Part shown: one piece after another, positions 47,629 through 60,867 of the stretch
Numbering within the stretch: position 1 is the stretch's first letter
How the letters are laid out: the number at the start of each line of letters is the position of its first letter
Translations under genes and position numbers: made by a program
Assembly (NCBI RefSeq): GCF_032854445.1
Contig: NC_088307.1
Coordinates: forward strand, 22,208,017 to 22,272,016
Reading direction: 5' to 3'
Source: Liolophura sinensis
Lineage: Eukaryota > Mollusca > Polyplacophora > Chitonida > Chitonidae
DNA length: 64,000 bases
The notes under the pieces: generated by a model
What the model saw: only the letters and a program-made list of their open reading frames with translations
Database searches by the model: none
Told to the model about the DNA's origin: nothing

Positions 47629-47670
47629 GCTTTTTCAATTTACATTCGCCCGAATGTAAATTGAAAAAGC
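47629..47670. repeat. Perfect 20-bp inverted repeat (hairpin)
   Basis: GCTTTTTCAATTTACATTCG, two spacer bases, then its exact complement CGAATGTAAATTGAAAAAGC. Confidence 0.95.
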
Positions 47671-47796
47671 AGACGACATTTTCAAATTTATAGATGTGTG
47701 GATAAATTTACCCACATAAGATCAGTATAAGGTTCTGGACTTATTTCTAATGAAGTGTGTGTGTGTTTTGGGGTGGGGGGGGGGAGGGGGGGAAGG

Positions 47797-48022
47797 GACG
47801 TGACCAAGTGGTTCGCGCGCTATCAGAGTGTAAAGACTCGGGAAGCCTCCCATCAATGCGGTTGCTGTGAGTTCAAGTCCAGCTCATGCTGGCTTCCTCT
47901 TTGGTCGATCATAGGAAGGTCTACCTGCAAGTCGCGGGAATCTCCCAAGATCTCTTCGGTGTCATCCCACCATATATTGAGAACGTCTTAAAATATCAAT
48001 CAAAAAATAAATCACATAAATA
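47797..48022 (+). mobile_element. tRNA-derived SINE
   Basis: ACCAAGTGGTTCGCGCGCTA (A box), GAGTTCAAGTCC (B box), then AGCTCATGCTGGCTTCCTCT and an AATAAATC tail. Preceded by a G-rich tract. Confidence 0.7.
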
Positions 48023-48135
48023 AATTACTTCTAACGGTACTTGAGTCACCCGGCCCGCAATGAACTTTCAGGCCCGTTATCTACAAATCCACGTCCATGA
48101 TATACAAAATTCGCCCCGCCCAGATTACCCAAAAC

Positions 48136-48699
48136 CACTCAACATTTGTTGACTTAACAGCGGGTTGAATGCTGTTGAGGTAAGTTGAGTGTCCCGTCCA
48201 CACTACAAATCAGACGGGCCAACAATGTCCAACACTGTTGTCGTGTGTTGAACCGTCTTGAATTGTGTTTTTTTTTTTCACAAAACTTTCGATAAATCAG
48301 AGTGAAATGTCCATGTTTCTCTCTATTGCCTAGACACAATGACGAGCAGCCGGAAGAATCGTGTCGTGGATTTATCGGCAACGCTTAATATCATGGCCAC
48401 ACTCCTGTATCAACCAACTGTCTCACCATGAGACCAGTTTCTCTCATTCAACTTTGGCGCCGCCATTTTGCCCAGGTCCAGTGCCTTAAGACCGTCACGT
48501 TATTTCTACACCCCTGCTGATTATCTACTGCATTCACTCAACTCAAATCAACTTGTTGACAAAAAAAAAAAAAAAAAAAACTTGGATGTTGTTGAGTGTT
48601 GTGGAAAGGAGTTGAAGAACCCGTCCAGTCTACTCAACACGGCTCAACTTGTTGACTCAACTTCAAGCTGACTCTTGTTGATTCAACAAAAGTTGAGTG
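48136..48699. mobile_element. MITE-like element with terminal inverted repeats
   Basis: CACTCAACATTTGTTGACTT at the left and, in reverse, CACTCAACTTTTGTTGAATC at the right (about 21 of 25 match), with many GTTGAGT/ACTCAAC subterminal motifs. About 565 bp, no transposase. The target duplication is unclear. Confidence 0.5.
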
Positions 48700-49907
48700 A
48701 CGTTGGATAGCCTGGACGGAGCTTGAAGACTCTAAGAATTGTACTTGGTGCAGGCTCGCTTGACGCTCAGCATCGAGAGGTTAGAGCAAGGAAATCGAAC
48801 TGGTTGACCCCGTGTCAATATAATGTGACTTGATAGGATGTCGGAGTGTCGCCATCATTTTCATATGAACATATCGAGCTATGATCAATCTTATAAAGAA
48901 TAAAGTAGAAAGAAAACAAAATGCTCCAAATCGAATTCAAATCCCAAACCTAGAATACGTTGAATCTTAAAAAAGTACGAGATGTTTGCCTTTCTTGTAA
49001 TGTATCTTACTGTAGGTGATAATATAATTTTAAATGAGGCAAATGTATATCGGCACCAGGAGATTTACATTGGAAGGGAGACAACTTTTAGACCACTGTT
49101 ACTTGAGCGTGGCCACACAGCCTGTCAGTGCCTTTAGTATATAAGAGTGAGAGTTTGCAATTTAACGGTGCTCCAAAATGTCTCCAAATGCGGCTTGAGG
49201 TTAGAATTCTTTACATAAGAACTTAAAATAGATAACAACTTTCAATGTTAGGCTTTGCTGTATGACGAATTCATTTGATTATGGAAAAGAAATTGTATTG
49301 AAGGAAGCTCACAAGACCAAGCACTCGCGGGCGAAGAGTGGCGTCTTTATGTAAGTAATGGCAATATTTCAGACACATAGTGGCGAGAACAAGCTAAAAT
49401 CACAAGGCGATGAATGACTTTCGATGTGGTAATAAGGACAGCAAAAATGAAACAAAAATTATTGGACACTTTTAATACCAGACCAATGGCCGAATATACA
49501 GTTGTCTGTGTAGAATCGTTGGCGAACATGGCTAAAATCTACACAGTCAACAAAGATATGTTTGATACCATATTGCCATCAAATCCAACATACTGAGGGG
49601 GGGGGGGGGAAGTGCCCCCTTTTTCTAATGTCTGGTAATTATGTGTGATACATAACAGTCGTGGGTAGCACGTTTCCGAACCACTTGTCTTAATTTTGAA
49701 ACAACTACTTCACTTCGTCGCACATATTTACTTTGTCTGCGCTGGTTGCAATGAACCAACCATTCACGAGTGCTTACGGAAATTACCGAGGACAAACGGG
49801 TTTTAAGGTAAAGCCATAAACTGAGAGAAAGCAGTTAAAACAACTTCAAAATAAACCAAAGTCATCTTTTTAACCTATTCAAAACTATATATTATGACAT
49901 CAAAATA

Positions 49908-50158
49908 TGACCGGCCACGATAGCACAGTTGGAAGAGCGTCCACTTCGGGGGCAGTAGATCCAGGGTCAATCCTGGGTCGAGTCACTCCTAAGACATTAA
50001 GCGTCTCAGTTGAGCAGCACTAGATAAAAGAGCAGTGGAAATCCGTCCCGCAACAATTAGGCACATTACATGCACTCTAAGGACTCCTTCGTCGTCATAT
50101 GACTGAAAAATTGTTAAGTAGGACGTTAGACCCCAAGCACTCACTCACTCACTCACTC
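49908..50158 (+). mobile_element. tRNA-derived SINE (type 3)
   Basis: GATAGCACAGTTGGAAGAGC (A box) and GGGTCAATCCTGGG (B box region); the tail has TGTTAAGTAGGACGTTAGAC and then (CACT)n. Confidence 0.75.
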
Positions 50159-50159
50159 C

Positions 50160-52180
50160 ATCCATTTTTTTGGGCGGAATTTGTTCATGACACCGCCGAT
50201 GTATCGAAACACAATACCGGTTTTATAATTTCTACTTGACTTTGGCATACAAAATACCCTCACCGTTAGCAATCTCGACAAAAAGTGTGAGTTAGTCGGA
50301 CTATTAACCTTGACAATGCTATTTTAGTTTTAACCATTAGAATCATGTCACAATACGCATAGCCTTTTAATTTAATCGACACAGAGCTTTGTTGACACTC
50401 AAAGGAGGCCTACATGTGCTGTTAAACCCTGCGGTCGGGATAAAAAAATGATACTCCCTCTGGCATCTATAGCTCTGAATCACCCTCTTGAAAGGGACTG
50501 TATATTTGAACATAACAAAATAGGCAAGAAAGATGAAAAAGATTAGAATTGAGATATTCGTGTGAGATTAAATTAGAAAGGCTTTTTACTAATGCCAATT
50601 TCTATAGTTTAGGGGCACAATAAATAAATAAAGTATAATTGCCATTTTTGCTATTTATTAGGTATCGCAAGTCTATAACAAGCTTATTAAATTCAATATT
50701 TGAAAAGTTCATTTAAGAAAGTGTCGCCTCAAGTAATAAGCAATACCTTTCATTTTGCTAAGGTAATAGTAGAATAAAACAACTACTTATATATTGGTGG
50801 GCTTTTATTGTAAAATTGAGTTTTTTTCCATGCTACTACAGGTTTGTTTGTACATGTATTTATTTATGTAAACATCTAAATGGCACATACAGAAGATTGT
50901 TGTGTATGTAGATTCTAATCCGTTGATGTGTGCACTGGCACAGGTAGCAGCCGGAGTTGTCAGTAGAAACTCGTCAAATCAAAAGGAAGAGGGTTGATAC
51001 CGTGACCGACAGCTGATACTGTAGCCGGAAGCTGATGCCATTGCTTGAGGGTGATACCATGATCGAGGGCCGATATGAACATTGATAAGATGATTGCAAT
51101 CTATTTGTCATTTGTTCTCCCTGAAAATGGCAATGTCTTTTCCTGAGGTCGGTCTATATCAGCACGTTTGTTGGCATCAAGGTAAAGGTATACATTATAA
51201 GCAGTATTGTTTCTTTTCTATCAAAGCACACATGGAAACACATAACTGAGTAATGGGAAAACCCTTACTATCAAAACTCAGAATGAAGAAAACATTTTCG
51301 TCGGTGAAGAGTTCCTACAAAATAACTCATTAATCTTCGTGTCTAGAGTACCATTAGACCGGATGGAAATGATGGTTACGGTTTCATCTGTTTCTGAAGA
51401 AACATCTGCTTTAAAAAGATTATACCGAAGGTTTTTGTAAAAAAAAAATCCATATTCGCTAATCAGATGAAATTTTCTGTATCTACAAAGAATAGTTCAA
51501 ATTCGTGCCTGTCAGTAATTATCAAACTGATACCTATACTATTTATATGGTAAAATGAATCTCTTAAATTTAAGAAAGTTATAATGCTACTCCTTTTATA
51601 GATTTTATTAACTTTATTAACGATTTTCATCGTAAAACGTGCACAGATGGAGGTAATATGTTGGGAAAGGTAATTATTTGAGAAACTCTAAAATATTAGC
51701 AAAAATTCGATTGGACTTTTACTGATCGATGTTTTGTCAAAAGTCTCCCATGTATAGCCTCACTGAAAACCACCGATCGTCACCACTTATCTGAAAACCC
51801 TTTCACTTAAGGCCGCACCTAAGCAGCGAGTGACACAGTGATGTCACAGCTTTGGACACATAAAACAGGCTCCAGGTGGTTATTCCAGGTGGTGGGCAGG
51901 TGTTACGCTGGAGGAAATCACCAGCAAATAGCTAGAAGTTATTGTGGTGTGATAGAAACGAGACAGACGATGAGAAAGTCAGACAGAAATTCATCTTACT
52001 TGGTTTATATCGCCTGATGTCTGTCGGCATCACACATGATTCTGCTCATCCACTAAGGGGACAGCCCAAGTTTTACAGTCGTTTACCACCAAGAGTCATT
52101 TCGTCAAGTTAGATTATTATTATTATTAAGTAAATATTGTCAAATTCGTTAAAGGCCACATGTCATAAATCAATGTTATG
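50160..52180. other. No gene seen
   Basis: Only a weak about 24-bp repeat (50,991-51,075; GCTGATAC-, GGTGATACC-like motifs). No other feature supported. Confidence 0.4.
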
Positions 52181-52184
52181 TGAT

Positions 52185-52345
52185 TATACGTCAGCTGTGG
52201 AAAAGTTCGCCAGTGACTGGCCAGATGTTGGTGTTTTGTTGCCGGGCTTCCTTCACCCATAATATTGACGGCCAGTGCGTAAGGGAAAATTTCTTGAGTA
52301 TGGCGTTAACAACAATGAAATCATTAAATCAATCAATCAGCTTGG
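52185..52345 (+). mobile_element. SINE (type 2), tail half
   Basis: GGAAAAGTTCGCCAGTGACT, then TTGGTGTTTTGTTGCCGGGC and TTTCTTGAGTATGGCGTTAA. Confidence 0.6.
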
Positions 52346-52719
52346 TTACAAATAATATGTATCTTTATCACACATGTTCCACATGTTTTGTAGGCAATTG
52401 CTTTAAGACAGCATATCCTCTCTAAGAATATCACTCCCTGACTTTGCGGTGAAACACGTTCCCTTCAAGCCCATTCTCAAATGGCATAATCAAACGTGTT
52501 TCTACATACACACAGACAAAAACTGAGCGTATCAGACAATGACCCCCCCCCCCCCCCCCCCCAAAAAAAAACCCTAGAACATTTCCTCCTTTTACCTTCC
52601 AGGCAGTGCTACAGAGTAGGAAATTAACTAAATTAGTAACCTGCAACGTCAAGGTCATAGGAGAAAACAAATCTTGTGGCAGGTATCATGATATGGTCTA
52701 CTTGAGATCGAATCTATGC

Positions 52720-52835
52720 GTCGAAACAGACATTCGTATACCAGCCTTCAACGAATAGGGACGTTCCATGTCAATAATCGCAAGAACAATTCTCAAAACG
52801 ACGTATAACATATACCACCAACGAAGACTACACCA
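52720..52835 (+). repeat. Dispersed repeat, family D2
   Basis: CAGACATTCGTATACCAGCC, then GTCAATAATCGCAAGAACAA and TATACCACCAACGAAG. A C-run followed by an A-run lies upstream at about 52,542-52,571. Confidence 0.6.
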
Positions 52836-53084
52836 TAAGTACAGAGTAAACAACAAGAGGTAAAACCTTGACAATGAAGCTGACGCTTTACTTTTTATTC
52901 ACAAAACATACATGATAGAAGACTTTAGAAATCTGACCAACATAATAATACCCAACAAATAGCAAATAAACTGAAAGGCGTTAGATAAAAAGAAATCCAA
53001 AACATATCCTTGGAACTAGAACATCTCGAAGCAGAAAACGATAATTATGGTTTTTTTATCATGTGGAGATATTCAGTTAACGTT

Positions 53085-54660
53085 TTAGGTGCATGTATGT
53101 CCCAACTGGGGATTGAACCCCGGCCACTGGTCAGTTCGACATTACTGTATGGTTGATAGTATCCATTTAGAAATATTCATTCATGTTTTAGGTACATGAA
53201 CCCCGGCCTCCAGCCTACCAGATGGACACTGCCACTAATCAGTTAATTTATGTTTTAGGTACATGAACCCCGGCCTCCCGCCTACCAGATGGACACTGCC
53301 ACTGGTCAGTTCCACGTTACTCTATGGTAGATAGTATCCATTTAGACATATTCATTTATGTTTTAGGTACATGAACCTCGGCCTCCCGCCTACCAGATGG
53401 ACACTGCCACTAATCAGTTAATTTATGTTTTAGGTACATGAACCCCGGCCTCCCGCCTACCAGATGGACACTGCCACTAATCAGTTAATTTATGTTTTAG
53501 GTACATGAACCCCGGCCTCCCGCCTACCAGATGGATACTGCCACTGGTCAGTTCCACGTTACTCTATGGTAGATAGTATCCATTTAGACATATTCATTTA
53601 TGTTTTAGGTACATGAACCCCGGCCTCCCGCCTACCAGATGGACACTGCCACTGGTCAGTTAATTTATGTTTTAGGTACATGAACCCCGGCCTCCCGCCT
53701 ATCAGATGGACACTGCCACTGATCAGTTAATTTATGTTTTAGGTACATGAACCCCGTCCTCCCGCCTACCAGATGGACACTGCCACTGATCAGTTAATTT
53801 ATGTTTTAGGTACATGAACCCCGGCCTCCAGCCTACCAGATGGACACTGCCACTAATCAGTTAATTTATGTTTTAGGTACATGAACCCCGGCCTCCCGCC
53901 TACCAGATGGACACTGCCACTGATCAGTTAATTTATGTTTTAGGTACATGAACCCCGGCCTCCAGCCTACCAGATGGACACTGCCACTGATCAGTTAATT
54001 TATGTTTTAGGTACATGAACCCCGGCCTCCAGCCTACCAGATGGACACTGCCACTGATCAGTTAATTTAGGTTTTAGGTACATGAACCCCGGCCTCCCGC
54101 CTACCAGATGGACACTGCCACTGATCAGTTAATTTATGTTTTAGGTACATGAACCCCGGCCTCCCGCCTACCAGATGGACACTGCCACTGATCAGTTAAT
54201 TTATGTTTTAGGTACATGAACCCCGGCCTCCCGCCTACCAGATGGACACTGCCACTGATCAGTTAATTTATGTTTTAGGTACATGAACCCCGGCCTCCCG
54301 CCTACCAGATGGACACTGCCACTGATCAGTTAATTTATGTTTTAGGTACATGAACCCCGGCCTCCCGCCTACCAGATGGACACTGCCACTGATCAGTTAA
54401 TTTATGTTTTAGGTACATGAACCCCGGCCTCCAGCCTACCAGATGGACACTGCCACTGATCAGTTAATTTATGTTATAGGTACATGAACCCCGCACTCCC
54501 ACCTACCAGATGGACACTGCCACTGATCAGTTAATTTATGTTATAGGTACATGAACCCCGCACTCCCACCTACCAGATGGACACTGCCACTGATCAGTTA
54601 ATTTATGTTATAGGTACATGAACCCCGCACTCCCACCTAGGAGTCGGACTCTGCTACTGG
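53085..54660 (+). repeat. 67-bp minisatellite with a longer variant, about 21 units
   Basis: The common unit holds GGTACATGAACCCCGGCCTC, CTACCAGATGGACACTGCCA and GTTAATTTATGTTTTAGG. A few units carry an extra block of about 41 bp (CACGTTACTCTATGGTAGAT ... TTTAGACATATTC). The first unit contains GGGGATTGAACCCCGG, which looks like a tRNA T-arm, so the array may have grown from a SINE. Confidence 0.95.
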
Positions 54661-54734
54661 TTTGTTAGAGATCTCAGTGACGTTACATGCAGTATTTTGG
54701 ACACGGTAATAGATTAGAAGCAGTGTGTTATAGG

Positions 54735-54825
54735 TATGTATGCCTTTTCCCTGCCTGTTTCCTCTCAACGTGATGCCGGGCGCATAATTAAAATATTTTG
54801 GAGTAAGGCGTTAAACATGGAGTAT
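54735..54825 (+). mobile_element. SINE tail fragment
   Basis: TGATGCCGGGCGCATAATTA, then TTTTGGAGTAAGGCGTTAAA. Confidence 0.45.
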
Positions 54826-54829
54826 GATT

Positions 54830-55420
54830 ACGATATTAAGGTGCTGGTGATATAGTGTTAACTTATATAGTCTTATAGAAAATTTGAATCTGATTTTATC
54901 GGTTGAAGGCTAGCCAGTTATTTACATTTTTAGCGTTGGTCAAACGTGTATTAGCTATTAGCGGTATTAAGTCGTATATTTACGATTTTAACAAAACCGA
55001 GTATGACATACGGTTGTACAGAGACCAAATGTAACAGCAGTAGATTTAGTTTATATTTAAATATACTACAATTATTCTGTGCTTAGTGAAAAACGGAAGT
55101 TAAACAGTTAAATCTGGTATTAAGCCTTAAGACTTATTTAAACTATTGGGCCATGAGTCCGTGAAAAATAAATACGCCTTCTTAATTCCTCATAATAATA
55201 AGAAATAGGAATTCATATGTACAGACAGCCGTATATCAATCGATCGCCGTAATGTATGTTATAGATCAATAATCGTAAGACAAATTCGCAAAATTTACTA
55301 CAACCACCCCGAAACTACGGAAAGTATCAAAAACAAATGTGACGGAGTCATGTAGAGGATGGCAGTGTTAATAATTACGAAGGTAATAACCCGGGTTAAG
55401 CAGATTTGAATACAACCATG
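54830..55420 (+). other. No gene seen; family D2 remnant
   Basis: A weak family D2 copy is at 55,245-55,330 (ATCAATAATCGTAAGACAAA). Confidence 0.35.
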
Positions 55421-55424
55421 AATT

Positions 55425-55650
55425 AGAAGCCTGTGTGGCATAGTGCTTAGCGTACTAGCACAGCACAATAACCCAGGGGCCTGTCGCTAATGAGATTGCT
55501 GTGAGTTCAAGTCCCCTTCGGTCGTACGGGGGAGGGTGAGTCAGCGTGTTGCGAATGGTTTTCCTGCCACCACAAAGCTGACTGATGTCGTGTGAGTGAA
55601 ATATTCTTTTTGTTAAGCACCAATGAAATAAATAAGTAAGTAAGTAAGTC
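55425..55650 (+). mobile_element. tRNA-derived SINE (type 1)
   Basis: GTGGCATAGTGCTTAGCGTA, CCCAGGGGCCTGTCGCTAAT, B box GAGTTCAAGTCC, and a tail with CACCAATGAAATAAATAAGT. Confidence 0.75.
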
Positions 55651-55659
55651 ATGAAGCAG

Positions 55660-57540
55660 AATACCAGGGATTATGAACACCCGTCCATATTTACTCACAT
55701 TACGAGTATACCATTGTAAAAGTTAACAAATGTTTAATGGAATATTATTGACATTTTAATCTTTGTGCTTGATTGAAATCGTCACAAAGCACACAGGAGG
55801 AAATATTTTTACATCGGATGTACACCTATAATGTACATAAATCCACTTGAATATACTTTAGTAGAATTATCCAACTGGACAACTTGATAGCTGGAAGGGC
55901 AGTACATGCTATGTTTATTAACAGTAAAACGCCATCCAGAGCCATTCTTTGCGTCTTGCTTACGCAAACACAATTGAAAACTTTGGCCATCAAATGACAG
56001 ACTGGGGCAAAATGTCCGTCTTCATTGCGCGACAAGGTGGGAATTTATGGATTGAAAAATTTGACATGAATTGCACTTTGAGGCGACCGGATTGACCAAT
56101 CAATGCTAATACATGTCCGTGTTTCTTGTAGTAATAAGCTTTAGTCGAGTAGAGTCTGAACTTGAATGTCAGTCCCTCTGGAAAGATAATGGATTAGTTT
56201 ATTTGAACAGCAGGCCTTCGGCACAGACAAGCAGATTTGAGATGACACGAAGACCTGGGCCAAGATACCGGTGTGAGTGGTCGTAACAAAAAAAACAGGA
56301 CACCAAAGCAAACGTCCTATTTATCAGTCTTTATGAAATGAGACATACAAAGAAAATGAAAATTTTTTTCGGCTCCCACACATACCTCCACTTGCAGATA
56401 ATTATAATATTTGGAAGCAATAAAGACGTATTGCGTTAAGTACATCGCAAAACCAACGCGAGGATTCAGAATGCACTTTTTTATCAAGTGGCATAGAACA
56501 CTGATTAAAAATCTTCAAACCTTTAGTTGATAGGTGGATGTTTTTCTTTCCTCCATGGTGATAGTACAATAATTGTCGAATCAATAAACTCGTGTCCAAG
56601 CGACTAAATAATCTTCGCATTTGTCCCCAGAACTGGCAAAAACAAGAAATATTGGAGATTTTAGTGGATGATAAAGTACAGAAGAATAAGGAATAGATAA
56701 AATCCAAAAGCTGGCACAAGAATATTGAAAAGAGGGTATTGCTGAAAACAGAATTGGGAAAGCCATCGGTCATTTAGAACAGCTAGTTGATGCTTCTTTA
56801 CCGTTTTATCATCGATGATGTATTACACAGATCCTGCTAAAAATGACTATTACAGGACTCGAACCAGCGATCCAACAACCTGTCAAACAGATTAAAAGGC
56901 TGAGTAGCCTCACATGTTCAACTATAGGGGCATAGTCCTTTCTGATCGTCAGTTAGCTAATTTAGATTTGTAACAAAAAGGCATTGGGCATCCATCACAA
57001 CTTTATGCATAAATTCCCACAAACAGATAAAGGAACAATACTGTGTATTTACGTCGTATCTCGCAGTGGTGAAGAATTACTCATAGTATACCTTGATCTA
57101 GAATCACATCTGGATCACCACCAAAATGATCCATGCGCCAATGTGAAGTTTCAGCAAAATCTGTGCAGAACTTGACACCTGACACCTGGCATTAGTGAAG
57201 AAGAATTGTTTAAATAATTTATACCAGATCTAGACCCAGAGATGGTCACCACCAGAATAAAATGGATAAGTGCAGCAAATTTTACCCCAATCCCTCCCTA
57301 GCAATTTTCATCAAGTTGTTGACAGACGTACAGTCAAACAATAAACCCCTGCAAATAATGATTGAAGTATCCAAATCACAGTTCAGACGGTCAACCGGTG
57401 AAAGAAAATCCAAAGTAACATTCTTCAAGACCAGTTTTGTTATTAAATTTAGCACCACAATCTCTCAGACATATTAATGCATATAACTGTAACGGAAGAT
57501 AGTTACTTGAAAACAGAAGTAGTCGGCACTTTTAATTTAT
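55660..57540. other. No gene seen
   Basis: A tRNA-like B box (reverse, CTGGTTCGAGTCC, near 56,857-56,869) without a cloverleaf is all I can point to. Confidence 0.35.
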
Positions 57541-57542
57541 TG

Positions 57543-57775
57543 ATTTTATTTATTTGATTGGTGTTTTACGTCGTACTCAAGATTATTTCACTTATACGAC
57601 GGCGGCCGGTTATATGGTGGGAGGGAACCGGGCAGAGCCCGGGGGAGACCCACGACCATCCGCAGGTTGCTTTCGGACCTCTTCATTTATAGCCGGAGAG
57701 GACACCTTTAATGACTGGGTCAGTAATGGCCTTGCCATTATTGACTTGGAGCGTCCTTATTGGTTGTTTATATTG
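57543..57775 (-). mobile_element. SINE (type 1) tail half, joined to family D3 repeat
   Basis: GTGTTTTACGTCGTACTCAA, GAACCGGGCAGAGCCCGGGG and CGACCATCCGCAGGTTGCT. At about 57,722 it runs into GGCCTTGCCATTATTGACTT and GAGCGTCCTTATTGGTT. Confidence 0.7.
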
Positions 57776-57839
57776 CCCTCAAACCCGAGTCAAGCGAAAT
57801 TAGATATATACTTACAAAGAATACCACCATAAATCTTCC

Positions 57840-59140
57840 ACTCTACGATTAAAAGTGATAATTAATGGCTGGTATTTTTGACAAAATGTATGCAACTTTG
57901 AAGGAAGGGGTTTAAAAGTAAGGCCTTGATTTAGAAGTTGACATTTTACCCATGACCATTACGATATTTGACAGAGATAATAAAACATCACTATTAGTTA
58001 CCTTCCAATGTTTGTGGGATTGGTTTGATGTTCGAGCAGTACACGATAATTGCTTCTTGATTTTGGTCACTGGATAAAATCCAGAAGTGGTTAATTTGTA
58101 ATACTTAAACCAGTGCATACCTTTTTTGAAAATGATCCCACAAGTCAATTCAATCAATCAGTCAATCACCAAAATGTGCTTCGCAACTGAGCTGATGTTG
58201 ATTATAGAAACTGAGGACTAAAATGTGGGCTTGTCTCAGAAATAAATATCAAGGCGTTTTATTCTTATTTTACTCTTGCGCAATCTTCTCTTATAGTATT
58301 TTCTCCTTATCATCAGTGTTAAAGCTAAACTCTTCATTGGACAATACGCAATAGCTTACTGTTCAATAGTCTATTTCTTTTAGCGAGTCGCCTATATTAA
58401 TAATTGCTTTTAGTCACTTAACAACACAAGCTCTACATTATATCCTTGCAAAAAAATGAAGTTAGAACACTTTTTGCTAATTCATAATGTTAAACTGCAT
58501 AAGCACAGTTTCGACGGCAAGAACTCATTTTCCTCTGGTGACGTCATAATTATTCAAAAGCAAGCGGCCTGCTGGTGAATGGGCGAAGTCCGGTCTTTGA
58601 ACTCCTATCGACTTCCCTCTAAACCCTGTTTCTGTCACTGCCATATCTGAAATTATTTAAGGGCATTAGTATAATATAACCTTAATAGATGAATTATATG
58701 TTATATTTTGTTGTATATTATCTAATGGTAGAATTATTTTTTGAGTTGCATATCAGAATTTCTATAATAAAAAACAATGTAGTCGAATAGCGGAGACGGT
58801 GTTGAAAATTGTGTTACTGCGTGCAGTTTGTACCCACCAAATCACTACAGAAACGCACACACATATTTTACCTCACAGAACTCAGGTGGCCTAACTTCAA
58901 GACGTCAGAGAGAGGCTCCCAGATAAATATAATTGTGGTAATACAAGAACTCATTTGTACACTACTTTGGCCTGACTTGTTCAAATGACAGTTTTCAACA
59001 GGAAAACTACACTCTGAGGTGAATTGGGAATCGGCAACAGTTTGCGAAAGAAGCCAGTTTATTACTGACGGCATTTGGGCGTTCATTTATGCATACCTTA
59101 TGTATGTGGGTGTAAATGGCAATATGTGGTCGTTGAATGC
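57840..59140. other. No gene seen
   Basis: Contains one full CRE palindrome (58,539-58,546); otherwise unremarkable AT-rich DNA. Confidence 0.35.
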
Positions 59141-59149
59141 TATTTGTCT

Positions 59150-59260
59150 TCCACTAATGTGGTGTGCATATCTGCCTGTCAGATGTGGGAAAGCTTGTCA
59201 GTAACTTGACACTTGATTTACGCCTGACACTCGCACATATATTTGCCCCACCCATAAAAC
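59150..59260 (+). mobile_element. SINE (type 2) fragment
   Basis: CACTAATGTGGTGTGCATAT and AAAGCTTGTCAGTAACTTG; a related copy is at about 60,055-60,150. Confidence 0.45.
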
Positions 59261-59324
59261 TGACCGCCATCCGAAATGTCCACCAAATACTTTAGTCGCA
59301 ACAATGCCTCAGGTGGCCTCTTGT

Positions 59325-59510
59325 CTATTTCTCTCACCTAAGGATTTATTCTAACTGTTCATGTAAATGCTTAAACATTAACAATAACTCGCCCTCTAAC
59401 ACCGTTGCATAATTAGGTAAAACACAATACAGTAATGTGAATTGTAATTTGTTAGAATCATTTTTAATGTTGTGCTAATATTTAACATACAATAACTATT
59501 TTGTTTCGAA
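59325..59510 (+). mobile_element. Dispersed element, family D1
   Basis: AGGATTTATTCTAACTGTTC, ATGTAAATGCTTAAACATTA, GTGAATTGTAATTTGTTAG and AACATACAATAAC in order. Confidence 0.6.
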
Positions 59511-60054
59511 TTTTTCCGACCGAGTACGATGGGAATCTCGTAAAACTCGTTAAAAGCTGTGAACTCATTTGTTCATTCCTTTATTACGTCACAATATCAC
59601 CCATTCTTGGTCTAAATGGCAATACCTCTAGAAATAACTGACGAGGCGCAATCCAAGTTTAACATATACAGTTTTTATAGTCTCTCACCTGCTTGCAAAC
59701 TTTCAAGAGAATCCAATCATAATTTGAAAGTACCAATCTGGCAAAACCTTCCTAGAGCGAAATGAATCTTTTAACAAATCTTAAATATTACGTGCATTTT
59801 GTCATACCTTTTTTTCCAGCATATACTGCGGTGAGGGATAAAATATTTATAGAGATCAGGTTGTCCTTCTGCCCGTTTGTTTGTATTCATTACTTTGCAC
59901 AAAATTCTGAGTTGTCGTTACATTTGACAAGCAGTAATATATCTAGAATCTTATTTCCACGCCTGTGGAATCCTTAGCTTCCTTTGTTGTGGGGGTTTTG
60001 ATACGAAGACGATGCTCTCCGTGTGATGTCGCATGAAGTTCGCTGAAGATTATT

Positions 60055-60160
60055 TGCCGTCCACTAATATGGCATATGTCACACGTGGGAAAGTTCGTCA
60101 GTAACTTGCCAAAGGGTCGGTCGTTTACCCCTGGCACTCTGCCATCGTACATGTAGAAGT
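60055..60160 (+). mobile_element. SINE (type 2) fragment
   Basis: CGTCCACTAATATGGCATAT, GGGAAAGTTCGTCAGTAACT and TTTACCCCTGGCACTCTGCC. Confidence 0.45.
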
Positions 60161-60867
60161 AAGCAATTCTTTAGTAGGCGCAAACCAACATTGAACTAAT
60201 TTACACAGACCAAAAGACAATGCTAAACCAATATGTATTGTATGCATCGATGAATTGTACCACAGAAATGTTTAAGGACCATATGTGAGTGGGGTATAAG
60301 CGAGGCCACATCGATTTTCTCTAACATGAAGTACCCCATGGCCGTTTAAAAATTCCAGATTAAAAATTAATTCATAGAGTTACAAAGCATGTCAGAAAAA
60401 TATGAATCTGCTCTTTTTTTTTCAAATTAACAATGGTTAAATTGTTTACTTTTGTTTTAAATAAATATGACACTTATACAGCGAGCAAATTATAAGCTTG
60501 TAAAGCATCTTTAGAATTATATCTTCTGGATTTCACCCTTCTGTATTTTTGACTAGTTGTTCTAAACAGCACTTTACTCTTATTTGCTTCACCTGAACTA
60601 AGCGTGAATAATAATCAGTTGATCTTAAAATCTGTACATAATTTTATAAGCATGTCCATTAGATTCACCATCCAAACCCAGCAGTAATATGATTTGATTT
60701 TGATCTTTCTTTGTTCCCATCACCTCATTCTGTACAAGTACATGTCATTTGTTCTCTTTGTTTTCTATGTTATTTTATGTATATACGTTGATTTTATATT
60801 GAAGAGATCCCCTCGTGGCAACAGAGCTGTGGGAAATCCTCAATAAACAAATAAAGAATTACAAGTG

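Noticed and set aside
49414-49596. 60-codon open frame MTFDVVIRTAKMKQ...
   Set aside because: Reasonable composition, but no domain, promoter, splice or neighbour evidence.
56402-56773. 123-codon minus-strand open frame
   Set aside because: AT-rich, no start context, no domain, no neighbouring exon.
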